Positions 17,010-26,814 of a stretch of DNA of 38,626 bases are shown here, piece after piece. Source of the stretch: Soonwooa sp. (lineage in GTDB: Bacteria > Bacteroidota > Bacteroidia > Flavobacteriales > Weeksellaceae). The notes beneath the pieces were generated by a model. The model saw only the letters and a program-made list of their open reading frames with translations. It was not told where the DNA came from and ran no database searches. Position 1 is the first letter of the stretch. The number at the start of each line of letters is the position of its first letter. A program made the translations under genes and the position numbers. The stretch lies in the NCBI RefSeq assembly GCF_030151385.1, contig NZ_JASLDS010000025.1:1-38626 (forward strand), written 5' to 3'.

Positions 17010-18077
17010 ATGAAAACGAATTTTTATTATTTGTTAATTACAGTTTTAATTTCTCTAACTTCTTGCACCAAAATGAATCTACAAACCGAACAAATAATTG
17101 ATCACAATCGTATTGTGTTACAAGAAGAACTTAAAACTTTAGAAACGGAAAAGCTTATTACGCCAAGCGAATCTGCTTTGCTCAGTGCAAGAATAAATCT
17201 AAACTATGATTATTATCTACAACACCCAAATATCAATTTGGAAGAGTTGAAAAAGATGTTTTTTGATTCAGTTAAAAGTCTTGAAAGCATCCGATTTAAC
17301 CAAGAAAAATTTACAATATTAAGTTCTAGTTTTCATGCAATCACAGGACAAATTTCAATTCGAAATTTTCCAAATCCCATTAAACAAGAAGATTATGTCA
17401 TCCAGCAACAACTGAACAAAGTTATGAATGATTGGTTCGACAAATACCAAACCGAGGACGAAAAGTTAGAGGATGTTATTCTCTCTATTGAAAATGCAAA
17501 GAAAAAGAACATTTACACTTCCATTTCTTCTGACGAATATGACGAAATAATTGGCACGCTTAACACGATAAAGCAAAACAAAAAACTATCAAAAGAAGAT
17601 ATTAAAAATATACTACTCGAGAAGATGCAAAAGTTTTGCAATAAAGATGCAAACGCTAATCTAAACCTCCTAAACATTTTTTCTAGTGTTAGTCGTATCA
17701 AAAATATCGGAATTGAAAATGAACTCAATACAATTTACGAAGCCAACCGAAAACCTATAAAGGAACCTGATTATTCTGAGCTAAAAAAGCAAATGAAGGC
17801 TCGTTTCAATTTTCTACTTTCTGAAGGGATGATGTCACAAGCAGACTGTAATTTGTATAATAACATGATTAGTTCGGATATTGATTTTTGCCAAAATACC
17901 GCTGATAAAAATCTAGTAAAAAACCGGCTTTTAAAAAGTTTGACTAAACTGAAAGACGCAGAACTAGACACAGAAGATAGAGAAGCAATTGTAGATACTT
18001 ATTTTCTTTTAGCTAAGAAAAAAGAAATTGATATTAAGAAGGAACTCAACATTTGGTTGTATAATTTTGATTTTTAA
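17010..18077 (+). CDS. Helical lipoprotein, unknown
   Basis: The lipobox ends at SLTSC (Cys19). The 336-residue mature part is almost entirely charged helix with repeated patterns: an early LITPSESALLSARINLNYD is echoed by SEGMMSQADCNLYNNMISSD in the C-terminal half. This suggests two related helical domains. No family is recognised. It is followed after 9 nt by a cytosolic-protein gene. Confidence 0.75.
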   Translation: MKTNFYYLLITVLISLTSCTKMNLQTEQIIDHNRIVLQEELKTLETEKLITPSESALLSARINLNYDYYLQHPNINLEELKKMFFDSVKSLESIRFNQEKFTILSSSFHAITGQISIRNFPNPIKQEDYVIQQQLNKVMNDWFDKYQTEDEKLEDVILSIENAKKKNIYTSISSDEYDEIIGTLNTIKQNKKLSKEDIKNILLEKMQKFCNKDANANLNLLNIFSSVSRIKNIGIENELNTIYEANRKPIKEPDYSELKKQMKARFNFLLSEGMMSQADCNLYNNMISSDIDFCQNTADKNLVKNRLLKSLTKLKDAELDTEDREAIVDTYFLLAKKKEIDIKKELNIWLYNFDF

Positions 18078-18086
18078 AATAAAAAT

Positions 18087-18824
18087 ATGGGACTATTTAA
18101 TTTTTTCAAAAAAGATAAAGGAACGCCGATTGAAAAAGAAAAAACGCAAATTAGCGACAACGAATATCTTACAAATCGGCTTCAACAAAGGATTGCTGAG
18201 CTTGGCTATCAAGTTGAAAAACATCCACAATATTCAACTTCACTTGTTATCAATGATGATTTAGAGATTGCAACGGCGATTATAGAAAATCCAGATTATC
18301 ATCCAAGCATTTTACATCTTTTGGTAATTACGATTCATAAAACCTATTTTCCGGACGGAATTAAAGAAAACATCGTTGGCATTGGCGAAAACCTTGAAAC
18401 TAAGGTAGAATCTGTTCTTAACAATTATCTTAATACGACTTTTGAACCAATTATTGAAAGCTTTTCGGACACACATGATCCCGATTTGGATTTTTATCAT
18501 GATAATGTTCTATGGCATCCGAAACTTGGCAGGCTTTTCAAACAAGGAAGTAGTGACCAAGATTTAGAGGAAAATGATCTTTACAACTTAGTAAAAGATA
18601 AAGTTACGCCTCAAATGTCATCTGATAAAAAATTTCATTGGCTGAAACTTTACATTTCAAAAAGAGAAGATGGAAGCATTATTGGCGAATGTCTTTTTGA
18701 TAACGAATTATCTGATAATATTTTTGCAAAACTTGAAGTCTTTGCAGAAACATGGAAAGTTGATGGTACTTTCGCGGGATTCAAACAATTTATAATGTTC
18801 AGAAAATGTGACAAATACGATTAG
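18087..18824 (+). CDS. Cytosolic DUF6348-like protein
   Basis: The 245-residue product begins MGLFNFFKK, an amphipathic start that echoes MGLFGKLFG of the Tdi1-type gene at 14744. The body has YHPSILHLLVITIHKTYFPDGI, HDPDLDFYHDN, and a C-terminal FAETWKVDGTFAGFKQFIMFR. I associate this pattern with DUF6348-type proteins found beside toxin loci, from memory, so the family call is tentative. No enzyme motif is visible. Confidence 0.65.
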   Translation: MGLFNFFKKDKGTPIEKEKTQISDNEYLTNRLQQRIAELGYQVEKHPQYSTSLVINDDLEIATAIIENPDYHPSILHLLVITIHKTYFPDGIKENIVGIGENLETKVESVLNNYLNTTFEPIIESFSDTHDPDLDFYHDNVLWHPKLGRLFKQGSSDQDLEENDLYNLVKDKVTPQMSSDKKFHWLKLYISKREDGSIIGECLFDNELSDNIFAKLEVFAETWKVDGTFAGFKQFIMFRKCDKYD

Positions 18825-18896
18825 AGCCTGTTTAAATTTTATAGATAAAAAACATTGCAAAAATATTAGTATTTTTAAGTACTCATATGATTATTG

Positions 18897-20825
18897 ATGA
18901 TTGGTAAACAAACAATATTAGCCGCATTTTTATTAATTACTTGTATGTTTTTTGGACAAAACAAAGAACAAGCAAGCAAGTCGACACAAAGCAAAATAGT
19001 TAACAATAGACAACAGTCTTCTGAATATCTTGACTATTATAATGATTTCGTTAACTATGCTTTAGGAAAAGACTGTAAGTACAAAAAACTTTACGAAAAA
19101 TACGTGCAAGTAGACTCCACAGCAATCATAAAAAAAATTGGTAACAAATCTGAAAACTTTCCCTCACCTTGTTTTCAAAATCTTGGAAATGGAAGTGTAA
19201 AATATGGAATGAAGTATAATTATTCCTTTTTGATGCAGTTTTATGAGAAAAAACTTTACTGTGAAAAAGATGGAAAAAAATATGATTCTCAGTTCATGTC
19301 ATATAAAACAAGTAATTATTTTAATTCGACAAGTACAGAAAAAGCAATTCAGCTATTATTACAACATGACAAAAAAGAACTGACGACAAAAGAACTTGAC
19401 GCCATTTTTGAAAATGCGAAAAGTGACTTAAAGAATAAAAATTACATCGATTCTAATGGACTATTTATGTTTTTAGGAATGATAGACCAATCTTATCTAG
19501 AAGCTTCACTTAACAATATTGGTTTAGCCTTTTACAACCAAGAGCAATATACAGAAGCTCTGCAATATTTTGAAAAAGCAGTTAAGCTTTATCCATCCTC
19601 TTACCTTGGTTATCTAAATGCAGGTGCGGCGAAGTCAAAAATACCTGTAGATTTGGGTGATTTCAACCAAAGTTATTTCTATTTTAAACAAGCTTACGAA
19701 TTAGCGCCCGACAACCCAAATGTTCTTTCGAACTACATTGGAAGTCTTAAAAAATTACATTCGTATGACCCAGCAGTTCAGGACTTAATAGAAAAACTCA
19801 TACAAAAAGCAGTTACAATTGATGGAAACAATCCCGCATTTCTACTTGAGTCAGCGAAAGTACTTCATCAAAAATTTTTAGATAATTATTTTCTCGAAGA
19901 CCATTCTCTCGAAGATGATTTTAACAAAGCAATGAAAGCCTATGATAATATCATTGAGAAATTCCCCAATAATCCACAGACTTACTTATTGAAAGCTAAA
20001 CTTTTGAATTCTTGGAGTCAGAGAAATAAATTTCCAAAAAATCGAATTATTGTAGAATCGGCTTGTGTTAATCTATCAAAATTCAAAGAACTAAACACCG
20101 AAAAAAATAACCCAAATGACGAAAGACTTTGCATTAAATATCCTTCAATAGATACTAATTCGATTAATAACTACAACGAAATACTAAAAGGTTGGGAACT
20201 TATTTCATTAGCAAAAGGCGACCTCAATTCTGATGGACACGATGATTATGTTGTGGTTGCGCGAGAAATTAATCCGCTCAATATTAGAGAAATTATTAGA
20301 TACGACACACCAAATAAAGAAAAAGCACTTAGAAATTACAATGCTATCTCCTTGTATGTTTTACTGTTTAACCCAACAATTAATAAGTACGACATAAAAT
20401 CTGTAAATGATACTTACTTTATGCCACATGAAGGTTACTATGACAAAAATATAGAAGTGAAAATTCTGAATTCTACGTTCAGACTAATTGAAAATGAAAA
20501 AATCAATGAGCCAAAAACTACAAAAATATTTAGATTAGAAAATGCTAAGTTTATGTGTATTGGGACAAGTATCACTCTTTATAAAGATAATTTTGGAAAT
20601 GTTTCAAGTCAAATGGATAAACCTAAACCTGATTTGGAAATGACTTACAAAATCTCATATAACTACAATACTCATGTAATGGAATTCTCCACAATTGATA
20701 AACAAGGAAAACGGCAAATAGAAAATCATACAGTTGAATTGGCAAAATACGCTCTTGAAAATGCGAGCGAACACCAATATGAAGTCAATGGAGAAGCTGA
20801 AAAAATCATAAAAGAAATCCCTTAA
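18897..20825 (+). CDS. Secreted TPR protein with FG-GAP-like segment
   Basis: I chose the ATG at 18897 over a TTG one codon upstream. A signal peptide (about 1-22) leads into a 620-residue mature protein. Residues about 200-290 hold TPR-like repeats (SLNNIGLAFYNQEQYTEALQYFEKAVKLYP and the following unit). Around residue 436 is GDLNSDGHDDYVVV, the D-x-N-x-D-G-x-x-D calcium loop of FG-GAP/dockerin type. The product is probably periplasmic or surface exposed. It ends 14 nt before an M50-TPR gene, so both TPR proteins may work together. Confidence 0.8.
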   Translation: MIGKQTILAAFLLITCMFFGQNKEQASKSTQSKIVNNRQQSSEYLDYYNDFVNYALGKDCKYKKLYEKYVQVDSTAIIKKIGNKSENFPSPCFQNLGNGSVKYGMKYNYSFLMQFYEKKLYCEKDGKKYDSQFMSYKTSNYFNSTSTEKAIQLLLQHDKKELTTKELDAIFENAKSDLKNKNYIDSNGLFMFLGMIDQSYLEASLNNIGLAFYNQEQYTEALQYFEKAVKLYPSSYLGYLNAGAAKSKIPVDLGDFNQSYFYFKQAYELAPDNPNVLSNYIGSLKKLHSYDPAVQDLIEKLIQKAVTIDGNNPAFLLESAKVLHQKFLDNYFLEDHSLEDDFNKAMKAYDNIIEKFPNNPQTYLLKAKLLNSWSQRNKFPKNRIIVESACVNLSKFKELNTEKNNPNDERLCIKYPSIDTNSINNYNEILKGWELISLAKGDLNSDGHDDYVVVAREINPLNIREIIRYDTPNKEKALRNYNAISLYVLLFNPTINKYDIKSVNDTYFMPHEGYYDKNIEVKILNSTFRLIENEKINEPKTTKIFRLENAKFMCIGTSITLYKDNFGNVSSQMDKPKPDLEMTYKISYNYNTHVMEFSTIDKQGKRQIENHTVELAKYALENASEHQYEVNGEAEKIIKEIP

Positions 20826-20839
20826 TATCCGCACTTCAG

Positions 20840-22021
20840 ATGACTTCACATTCTCTTCCATTAGTATTTTTCATTTGGCTCTTATTTTTGATAAGGCCAA
20901 TTACGGTTTTCTTTCATGAGATGGGACATGCCATTATTGCAAGGATTTTTACCAAGAAAGACGTCAAAGTATTTATTGGTTCTTACGGAAATACAGACCG
21001 AGGTTTTAGTTTTAAAATTGGACCTTACATTTACTATTTTTATAAAAACCCAATCAAATGGGGACGCGGCGTTTGCATTGCAGAAGCAAATGTAATGTCC
21101 ATCGACAAGGAGATTTTGTTTAGTTTTGGTGGTCCTTTGATGTCTTTGGTTTTTGCTATAATAACTTTCATAATCAATTATTATTCGGATTTTAAAAATC
21201 TATTTTTTTTGCTGCTTTTCTATTCTTCCTTAATCGATTTTGTTGCGAATCTCATTCCGTTTAACAGGAAAATTGCTTTGGAAGATGGCAGAACAACGAC
21301 TAATGACGGAAGTCGGATTTTAGCACTTTTAAAACTTAAAAAACTCCCAGCAGAATTTCCAAAAGCCGTTAATTTTTTGCAAAACAAACAATATGCAGAA
21401 GCCGCAAAAATCTTTGAAGAACTGGTTGTAACTTGCAAAAAACAAGATGTTTACAGATTGGCAATTTTTGCTTTGGTTAAAAACAATGAAATAGAAAAAG
21501 CCAAAAGCATTTCAAATGAATTTAAAACAAATTTTGATTTTAATTCTGATGATTTTGTAAACCACGGTATATGTTACACCGAAACAGGCGAGTTTGAGGA
21601 AGCTTTAAAATTCTATGATGAATCCCTGAAACTGAATCCTAAAAACAAATTTTCTCTCAACAATAAAGCCTACACCTTCTGTCTTCAAGCAAAGTATGAT
21701 GAGGCAATTCCACTTCTTAATGAAGCCATTGCTTTAGACAAAAATATGTCTTACGCCTACAGCAATCTTGCGTTGGCAAAGGTGAAAACCGGACAGTTAG
21801 AAGAAGCTTTTTCTGATGCTCAAAAATCCATCCAAATAATGCCAGAACTAGCCGACCCGTACAAAGCTTTGGGGATTTATTATGTTGAAAAACAAGACTT
21901 CGACAAGGCTTTGGAACAATTTCAAAAATCAAAAAGCTTAGAAAATCCTCCTAAAGATATTGATAAACTCATTGAAGATGTGACATTAAGAATCAAAACA
22001 AATGAAAATGTTTCACTGTAA
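20840..22021 (+). CDS. M50-type site-2 membrane protease with TPR repeats
   Basis: The 393-residue product has the zinc motif HEMGH (His26, Glu27, His30) in the first helix, several further helices (about 90-140), and the second family mark NLIP (about 137-140) followed by DG in a predicted second catalytic segment. Residues about 230-385 form TPRs (HGICYTETGEFEEALKFYDESLKLNP and others). M50 proteases cut substrates within the membrane, often to release transcription factors or anti-sigma factors. The Asp of the usual xDG motif is in LEDGRTT or TNDGSRI. The TPR tail, probably cytosolic, may select substrates. Confidence 0.85.
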   Translation: MTSHSLPLVFFIWLLFLIRPITVFFHEMGHAIIARIFTKKDVKVFIGSYGNTDRGFSFKIGPYIYYFYKNPIKWGRGVCIAEANVMSIDKEILFSFGGPLMSLVFAIITFIINYYSDFKNLFFLLLFYSSLIDFVANLIPFNRKIALEDGRTTTNDGSRILALLKLKKLPAEFPKAVNFLQNKQYAEAAKIFEELVVTCKKQDVYRLAIFALVKNNEIEKAKSISNEFKTNFDFNSDDFVNHGICYTETGEFEEALKFYDESLKLNPKNKFSLNNKAYTFCLQAKYDEAIPLLNEAIALDKNMSYAYSNLALAKVKTGQLEEAFSDAQKSIQIMPELADPYKALGIYYVEKQDFDKALEQFQKSKSLENPPKDIDKLIEDVTLRIKTNENVSL

Positions 22022-22061
22022 TGTTTTAAATTCGTAAAATACCCAAAATCGTCTTCCACAA

Positions 22062-22877
22062 ATGAATAAAACTTTAAAAATACTTCTAAAAATAATTGCT
22101 GTCATCGCATTGATTATTGCTATTATGATTAGTGGTTTTTGGATATCACTTAAACTACAAAGGGCTAAAATGGAAAAAAAAGCGGAAGAGAAAACCAGAG
22201 AATGTGATACTATCAAGGTGATTACGCAGTTTGCTGCTTTTAGATTGAGAGATTTTAATGCTAAAGATGTGGAAAAAGTAAAATTCCAAATCATAAGAAA
22301 TAACAAAATAATTCGAGATACGATAAGTCGTAATTTCGAGTATATTTCCGCCGACGGACGTGAACGCAAGATGATAATCCCCTATCCATCGTTTCTGCGC
22401 GCTGATACCATTGTTGTAACAATCAATGAGAAACTAAAATATTATATTTCGGACTTTCAGTTTTCTGCGCACGAACTGTGGGGAATGATGGGACCTGTGA
22501 TGATTAGCGATTGCGAATTGGAAAATCAATATACCATTAATGGTGTTCGAGGTCAAGACAATATTCTGCCTTATACTTATATGCTTGGAAAATCAAAAAA
22601 CGAGCAAGCAAGATTTATAAAAGAATCTGATGAGGATTTCAAGAAAAGTCTTCAAAATCATAAAATCAATTTAGAACAAGCCACAAAAATTTTCGACAAT
22701 GTAAAAATCGATAAAAGCTACATTGGAAATTTCCTTATAGGAATCCGAGTAGAACCTAAATCGACTTATTACTTATTTCGAGAATACCATGTCAATGATA
22801 AGGTATTAAAACCCATTTACATAATTGATGCCGACACAGGCGAACTCAAAAAATACCAAAATTTTCCGTTTAATTAA
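22062..22877 (+). CDS. Single-helix membrane protein, unknown
   Basis: The 271-residue product has one N-terminal helix (about 7-28) and a large extracytoplasmic part with beta-type sequence (KVKFQIIRNNKIIRDTI) and a region HELWGMMGPVMISDCELENQY. No catalytic motif is seen. It lies 40 nt after the M50-TPR gene. Function is unknown. Confidence 0.75.
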   Translation: MNKTLKILLKIIAVIALIIAIMISGFWISLKLQRAKMEKKAEEKTRECDTIKVITQFAAFRLRDFNAKDVEKVKFQIIRNNKIIRDTISRNFEYISADGRERKMIIPYPSFLRADTIVVTINEKLKYYISDFQFSAHELWGMMGPVMISDCELENQYTINGVRGQDNILPYTYMLGKSKNEQARFIKESDEDFKKSLQNHKINLEQATKIFDNVKIDKSYIGNFLIGIRVEPKSTYYLFREYHVNDKVLKPIYIIDADTGELKKYQNFPFN

Positions 22878-22918
22878 GAAACTTGTTTAGTTTTAAATTA
22901 AATCAAGCATAAAACAAA

Positions 22919-23881
22919 ATGATAAAATATCTTACAATCCCAAGCATTCTACTAGCCGCTTTATTCTCCTCATGTGGAAAAACGACCATTTCTAAAGAGC
23001 CAGAAAGCCAAAATATTGAGCAAAAAGTAAATTTAGTTGCAGACAAAAACGATAAAATCTACAAAGGCGATATCGAGCTGACTACACAAAAAGAAATCGA
23101 TGACTTTGGCAAAAACAATTACAGTTTTTTTGATGGAAATCTAAGCATTGGAAATACGAAGAGCACCGAATATAACGAAGAAATCTTCAACCTTGACGCG
23201 TTGAAAAGTATTAAGACAATTAATGGAGACTTGATGATTACAAAGATAAATAGTCTTGAATCCGTCGCTGGTTTATCGAATCTCGAAAAAGTAAATGGAA
23301 GTTTCGATATTTCTGGCTGTGGAACCAAGTTAACAAAAATCGAAAATTTCGAAAAATTAACGACCGTAAATGGTGATATTATTTTCGGAAATAACATTGG
23401 GAAATACGGTAAAGACGGCATTCGCGAAATCAATACTTTTAATAATCTTAAAAAAGTCAATAACATATACATCACTGGAAATAGTGGATTAAAAGCGCTT
23501 AACGCTTTCAATACTTTGGAAGAAGTCAAAACAATTTATATTTCCAACACCGAAATTGAAGTCCTTTCTAATTTTAAAAATCTGAAAACCATCAACGAAA
23601 ACTTTTCCATAGAATTTTCTGATAAATTAACGAGTATAATTTTCCCGAATTTAGAAGTTGTTAAAGGACATTTCGCACTGAATGAAGATTCTAAAATTAA
23701 TGGCAATATTCATCTTCCAAAACTTAAAAAATTAAGCAATTTTTACCTCGCTTCTAATGCTAGTTTTGAAAATTATTGTGATCTTGCAAATCATTTAAAA
23801 CAGAATAAAATTGACACCTTAACCGCAGACTTTAACAAAGTAGATTTTACAAAAGAACAGGTTTTAGAAAAATGTAAATAA
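22919..23881 (+). CDS. Lipoprotein with leucine-rich solenoid (receptor L-domain-like)
   Basis: The lipobox FSSC places Cys19. From about residue 70 the chain is a run of short beta-solenoid turns with N-G-D/L-x-I spacing, as in LKSIKTINGDLMITKINSLE, then KVNGSFDIS, TVNGDIIFG and KVNNIYITG. This is the receptor L-domain/beta-helix pattern often found in surface lipoproteins. It probably binds a protein or polysaccharide ligand. It stops 3 nt before the next lipoprotein gene. Confidence 0.82.
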   Translation: MIKYLTIPSILLAALFSSCGKTTISKEPESQNIEQKVNLVADKNDKIYKGDIELTTQKEIDDFGKNNYSFFDGNLSIGNTKSTEYNEEIFNLDALKSIKTINGDLMITKINSLESVAGLSNLEKVNGSFDISGCGTKLTKIENFEKLTTVNGDIIFGNNIGKYGKDGIREINTFNNLKKVNNIYITGNSGLKALNAFNTLEEVKTIYISNTEIEVLSNFKNLKTINENFSIEFSDKLTSIIFPNLEVVKGHFALNEDSKINGNIHLPKLKKLSNFYLASNASFENYCDLANHLKQNKIDTLTADFNKVDFTKEQVLEKCK

Positions 23882-23884
23882 CAA

Positions 23885-24937
23885 ATGAAAAAACTTTTAA
23901 TAATAGCAACTTTGCCATATTTGATGGCTTGCCAAAACAAAACAGATTATCCAAAATTAATTGATAAAGCTGCAAATTATTCTGATAGCGATTACTCTAA
24001 AGAGCATTTTCAGGACTTTCAAGTTTATGAAGATGTTACAACAAAAAACAGCAAACTTCCTGATGCTCCAAAAACCAACAACGAGATATATCCTTGGGAT
24101 TTGACTTCCTCCAAAGGACGAATAGAACAGACTTTCTCAGAAATCGAAAAAAGTATTACTGCGGAATCTGGTATTGTTTTACCAACTGAAAAAAGTTCGG
24201 ATATCATTTCTTTTTCAATGCTAATTTCTAATTATTACTCTCCGAAACAGTTGGAAGAATACAAGAATACGGGTAGTATTACGACAGAAAAATCGATTTT
24301 AGACAACTTGAGAGCCAAAGTAAAAAGCTACGAATTAGTCAACGAAAACAACGAAAAAATAAAGTTAAACCAAGAGGTATTAGGAATTAACTTAGGCGGT
24401 TTTGAAGAGAAAAACGGGAAATTGCTAGAATGGATTGGCTTTAAAACCTTAGGAATGCAAGGGGAATTTACAAAACTAAAAGGTTTTGTAGAAATCGAGA
24501 TTAGCCTTCCCACCGAATATGACAAAGTAGAAATCACTTCAAAAAGCATTGGTGAAAAATATAGCATTGGCGACCAAAAAATTCAGATTTTAGAATTTGA
24601 TGCCAATGTTTTGCACTACTTGCTTCTAGGAGGCGAATCAAGCGATTTCTATTGTAAGATTCCTGGAAACTCGTCTCCAGATGCTTTGTCGCTCTCAGAA
24701 AGTATGTATGATAAACTGAGAAAAAATCAAGGTTTGGATTTTGCAGGCTTTGAAAAAAAATACAAAGAATTTGGTTTTGAAAACGTTCAAAATTCTAATG
24801 AAAAGAATTCGGTTGTAGTTATTAAAAACGATAATTTTCAATTGGATAAAGTATTTTTCTTCAAAGCTAAAAATTCAGGAATTGTAACCAAAACGATTAA
24901 AGTTCCTGTTTCGATTACGGAATTAACTAGACCTTAA
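23885..24937 (+). CDS. Lipoprotein, unknown
   Basis: The lipobox LMAC places Cys16. The 335-residue mature part has an alpha/beta mix with KGFVEIEISLPTEYDKVEIT and an immunoglobulin-like feel. No family is recognised. It starts 3 nt behind the preceding lipoprotein gene and ends 10 nt before a small membrane-protein gene, so the three are one unit. Confidence 0.78.
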   Translation: MKKLLIIATLPYLMACQNKTDYPKLIDKAANYSDSDYSKEHFQDFQVYEDVTTKNSKLPDAPKTNNEIYPWDLTSSKGRIEQTFSEIEKSITAESGIVLPTEKSSDIISFSMLISNYYSPKQLEEYKNTGSITTEKSILDNLRAKVKSYELVNENNEKIKLNQEVLGINLGGFEEKNGKLLEWIGFKTLGMQGEFTKLKGFVEIEISLPTEYDKVEITSKSIGEKYSIGDQKIQILEFDANVLHYLLLGGESSDFYCKIPGNSSPDALSLSESMYDKLRKNQGLDFAGFEKKYKEFGFENVQNSNEKNSVVVIKNDNFQLDKVFFFKAKNSGIVTKTIKVPVSITELTRP

Positions 24938-24947
24938 AATTCAAATA

Positions 24948-25370
24948 ATGACCACCAAGATTCGATTAAAAATAGCATCCATTGTCATTATCATTAATCT
25001 CATTATCGGAAATGCCATTTTATTTTTTGGAGGTAAAATGTCGTTTACCAAAAATGTCAATTATCCTTTGATGTTAGGATTGTCAATTGCTTGCATTCTT
25101 ATTTATTTCCTATTTTTTAGATTTCTACATTTTGAAAAATACGGAAACCTAAAACTAATTTTAGTATCGATTTTGAGCTGCATTTTGATTATTTTTTTAG
25201 GAAATTTCATTGCACTTCTCATCCACGAGCCGACAGACGAAGTCTTATCCAATATTCCAGCGACAATTGTCATGGGCTTTATGGGAAATATTCTCATGTT
25301 TCCCATTTCCGTGATACTTGGCGCACTCAACTTTGCAATCATCTCTTCGTTGAAACCGAAGTTGGATTGA
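24948..25370 (+). CDS. Four-helix membrane protein, unknown
   Basis: The 140-residue product consists of four hydrophobic helices with short loops, one including LLIHEPTDEVLSN. It closes the + strand island. No transporter signature is visible. An interspersed-repeat-like region follows. Confidence 0.75.
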   Translation: MTTKIRLKIASIVIIINLIIGNAILFFGGKMSFTKNVNYPLMLGLSIACILIYFLFFRFLHFEKYGNLKLILVSILSCILIIFLGNFIALLIHEPTDEVLSNIPATIVMGFMGNILMFPISVILGALNFAIISSLKPKLD

Positions 25371-25377
25371 TTTTCGA

Positions 25378-25514
25378 ACAAAGCACTTTTCATTGTGCGA
25401 AACGTCACTTCGAATAGCGCAGCGTATCGAGAAGTTTTTAATGATAAGAGAATTAACTTGTTTTCGATACAGTTTTCTTCGAAAACCACTCAAACAGACG
25501 TTAATTCTCTTATC
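25378..25514. repeat. Nested inverted repeats between the island and core genes
   Basis: A 15-bp perfect inverted repeat, GATAAGAGAATTAAC at 25443-25457 and GTTAATTCTCTTATC at 25500-25514, encloses a second stem GTTTTCG/CGAAAAC (25460-25466 and 25480-25486). To its left is a third partial dyad (ACTTCGA ... TCGAGAAGT). This is typical of REP-like non-coding elements. It lies just where the accessory island ends. Confidence 0.65.
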
Positions 25515-25573
25515 CCAAACTTAGATTTAAAGCCAGGGTTTTAACGAAAAAAAATTGCAGAAAAATTTAAAAC

Positions 25574-25603
25574 AAAAAAATCGGATCCCGAAGAATCCGA
25601 TTT
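25574..25603 (-). terminator. Rho-independent terminator of the thiolase gene
   Basis: On the - strand a 9-bp stem, AAATCGGAT with ATCCGATTT (25578-25586 and 25595-25603), is followed by a T run (25580 down to 25574). It lies 22 nt after the thiolase stop. Confidence 0.8.
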
Positions 25604-25624
25604 AACATTATTAAAATAAAATAC

Positions 25625-26803
25625 TTAAATATTTTCGATTACAATTGCTGATGCACCACCGCCTCCATTACAGATTGCAGCTGCACCATATTTTGCACCA
25701 TTTTGTTTTAATACGTTGATCAAAGTTACGATGATTCTAGAACCAGAACTTCCTAGTGGATGTCCAATTGCTACTGCACCACCATTAACATTAACTTTAG
25801 AAGCATCTAATCCTAAAATTTTGTTGTTTGCTAAACCTACAACTGAGAAAGCTTCGTTAAACTCGAAAAAGTCAATATCCGAAATTTCTAAACCCGCCTT
25901 TTTAAGAGCGATTGGTAATGCCTTAGATGGCGCTGTTGTAAAGTTTTCTGGCTCATGTGCTGCATCTGCATAAGATACGATTTTAGCCAAAGGCTTAAGA
26001 CCAAGCTCTTCCATTTTCTCTTTTGATACCAAGATCAAAGCAGAAGCACCATCATTAAGTGTTGACGCATTAGCTGCTGTAACTGTTCCGTTTTCTTTTT
26101 TGAAAACTGTTGGAAGTGTTGGTAATCTGTCGAAGTTTACGGCTTTGTATTCCTCATCTTGAGCAAAAGTAATAGGATCTCCTTTTCTTTGAGGAATCTC
26201 AACTGGTACAACTTCATTATCAAATTTCCCTGCTTCCCAAGCTGCTGCCGATCTTTTATAAGATTCGATAGCGAAAGCATCTTGCTCTTCTCTCGTGATG
26301 TTATAATCTGTTGCACACTTTTCTGCGCAAACGCCCATGTGTACTTTGTTGTAGACATCCGTAAGACCATCTAATATCATTCCGTCAAGCATTTTTACAT
26401 CACCAAGTTTTGTTGCAACTCTAGCGTTGTAATAATGCGGAACCATCGACATATTCTCCATTCCACCAGCAACAATAACATCCATGTCACCAGCTTTGAT
26501 AGATTGAGCCGCCATCATAACAGCCTTCATCCCAGAAGCACAAACTTTGTTAATCGTTGTTGAGGGTGTGTGATTTGACAAACCAGCTCCCAAAGCCACT
26601 TGACGTGCAGGTGCTTGTCCTTCGCCAGCTTGCAAAACGTTACCCATGTAGATTTCCTGAACCGCGTTAGGATCCATTCCGATTTTATCTAAAGCGCCTT
26701 TAACCGCCGTAGCTCCCAATTTAGTTGCTGGTACTGTTGACAAACTTCCCATAAAACTTCCTATTGGTGTACGCACCGCGGAAACGATAAATACTTCTTT
26801 CAT
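25625..26803 (-). CDS. Acetyl-CoA C-acetyltransferase (thiolase)
   Basis: The 392-residue product is a typical type II thiolase: acylated Cys88 in NKVCASGMKA, His348 in GGAVAIGHPLGSSGSR, and base Cys378 in CNGGGGASA. It condenses two acetyl-CoA to acetoacetyl-CoA or runs the reverse step of fatty-acid breakdown, in the cytosol. Length and motifs match the atoB/thlA/phaA group, but the exact symbol is left open. It lies 11 nt behind a small membrane-protein gene and is probably transcribed with it. Confidence 0.96.
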   Translation of the reverse strand: MKEVFIVSAVRTPIGSFMGSLSTVPATKLGATAVKGALDKIGMDPNAVQEIYMGNVLQAGEGQAPARQVALGAGLSNHTPSTTINKVCASGMKAVMMAAQSIKAGDMDVIVAGGMENMSMVPHYYNARVATKLGDVKMLDGMILDGLTDVYNKVHMGVCAEKCATDYNITREEQDAFAIESYKRSAAAWEAGKFDNEVVPVEIPQRKGDPITFAQDEEYKAVNFDRLPTLPTVFKKENGTVTAANASTLNDGASALILVSKEKMEELGLKPLAKIVSYADAAHEPENFTTAPSKALPIALKKAGLEISDIDFFEFNEAFSVVGLANNKILGLDASKVNVNGGAVAIGHPLGSSGSRIIVTLINVLKQNGAKYGAAAICNGGGGASAIVIENI

Positions 26804-26814
26804 TATTTTTAATA

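Noticed and set aside
25103..25493. Open frames on the - strand over the four-helix gene and repeat
   Set aside because: They run through an interspersed-repeat region and antisense to a membrane-protein gene; no domain is seen.
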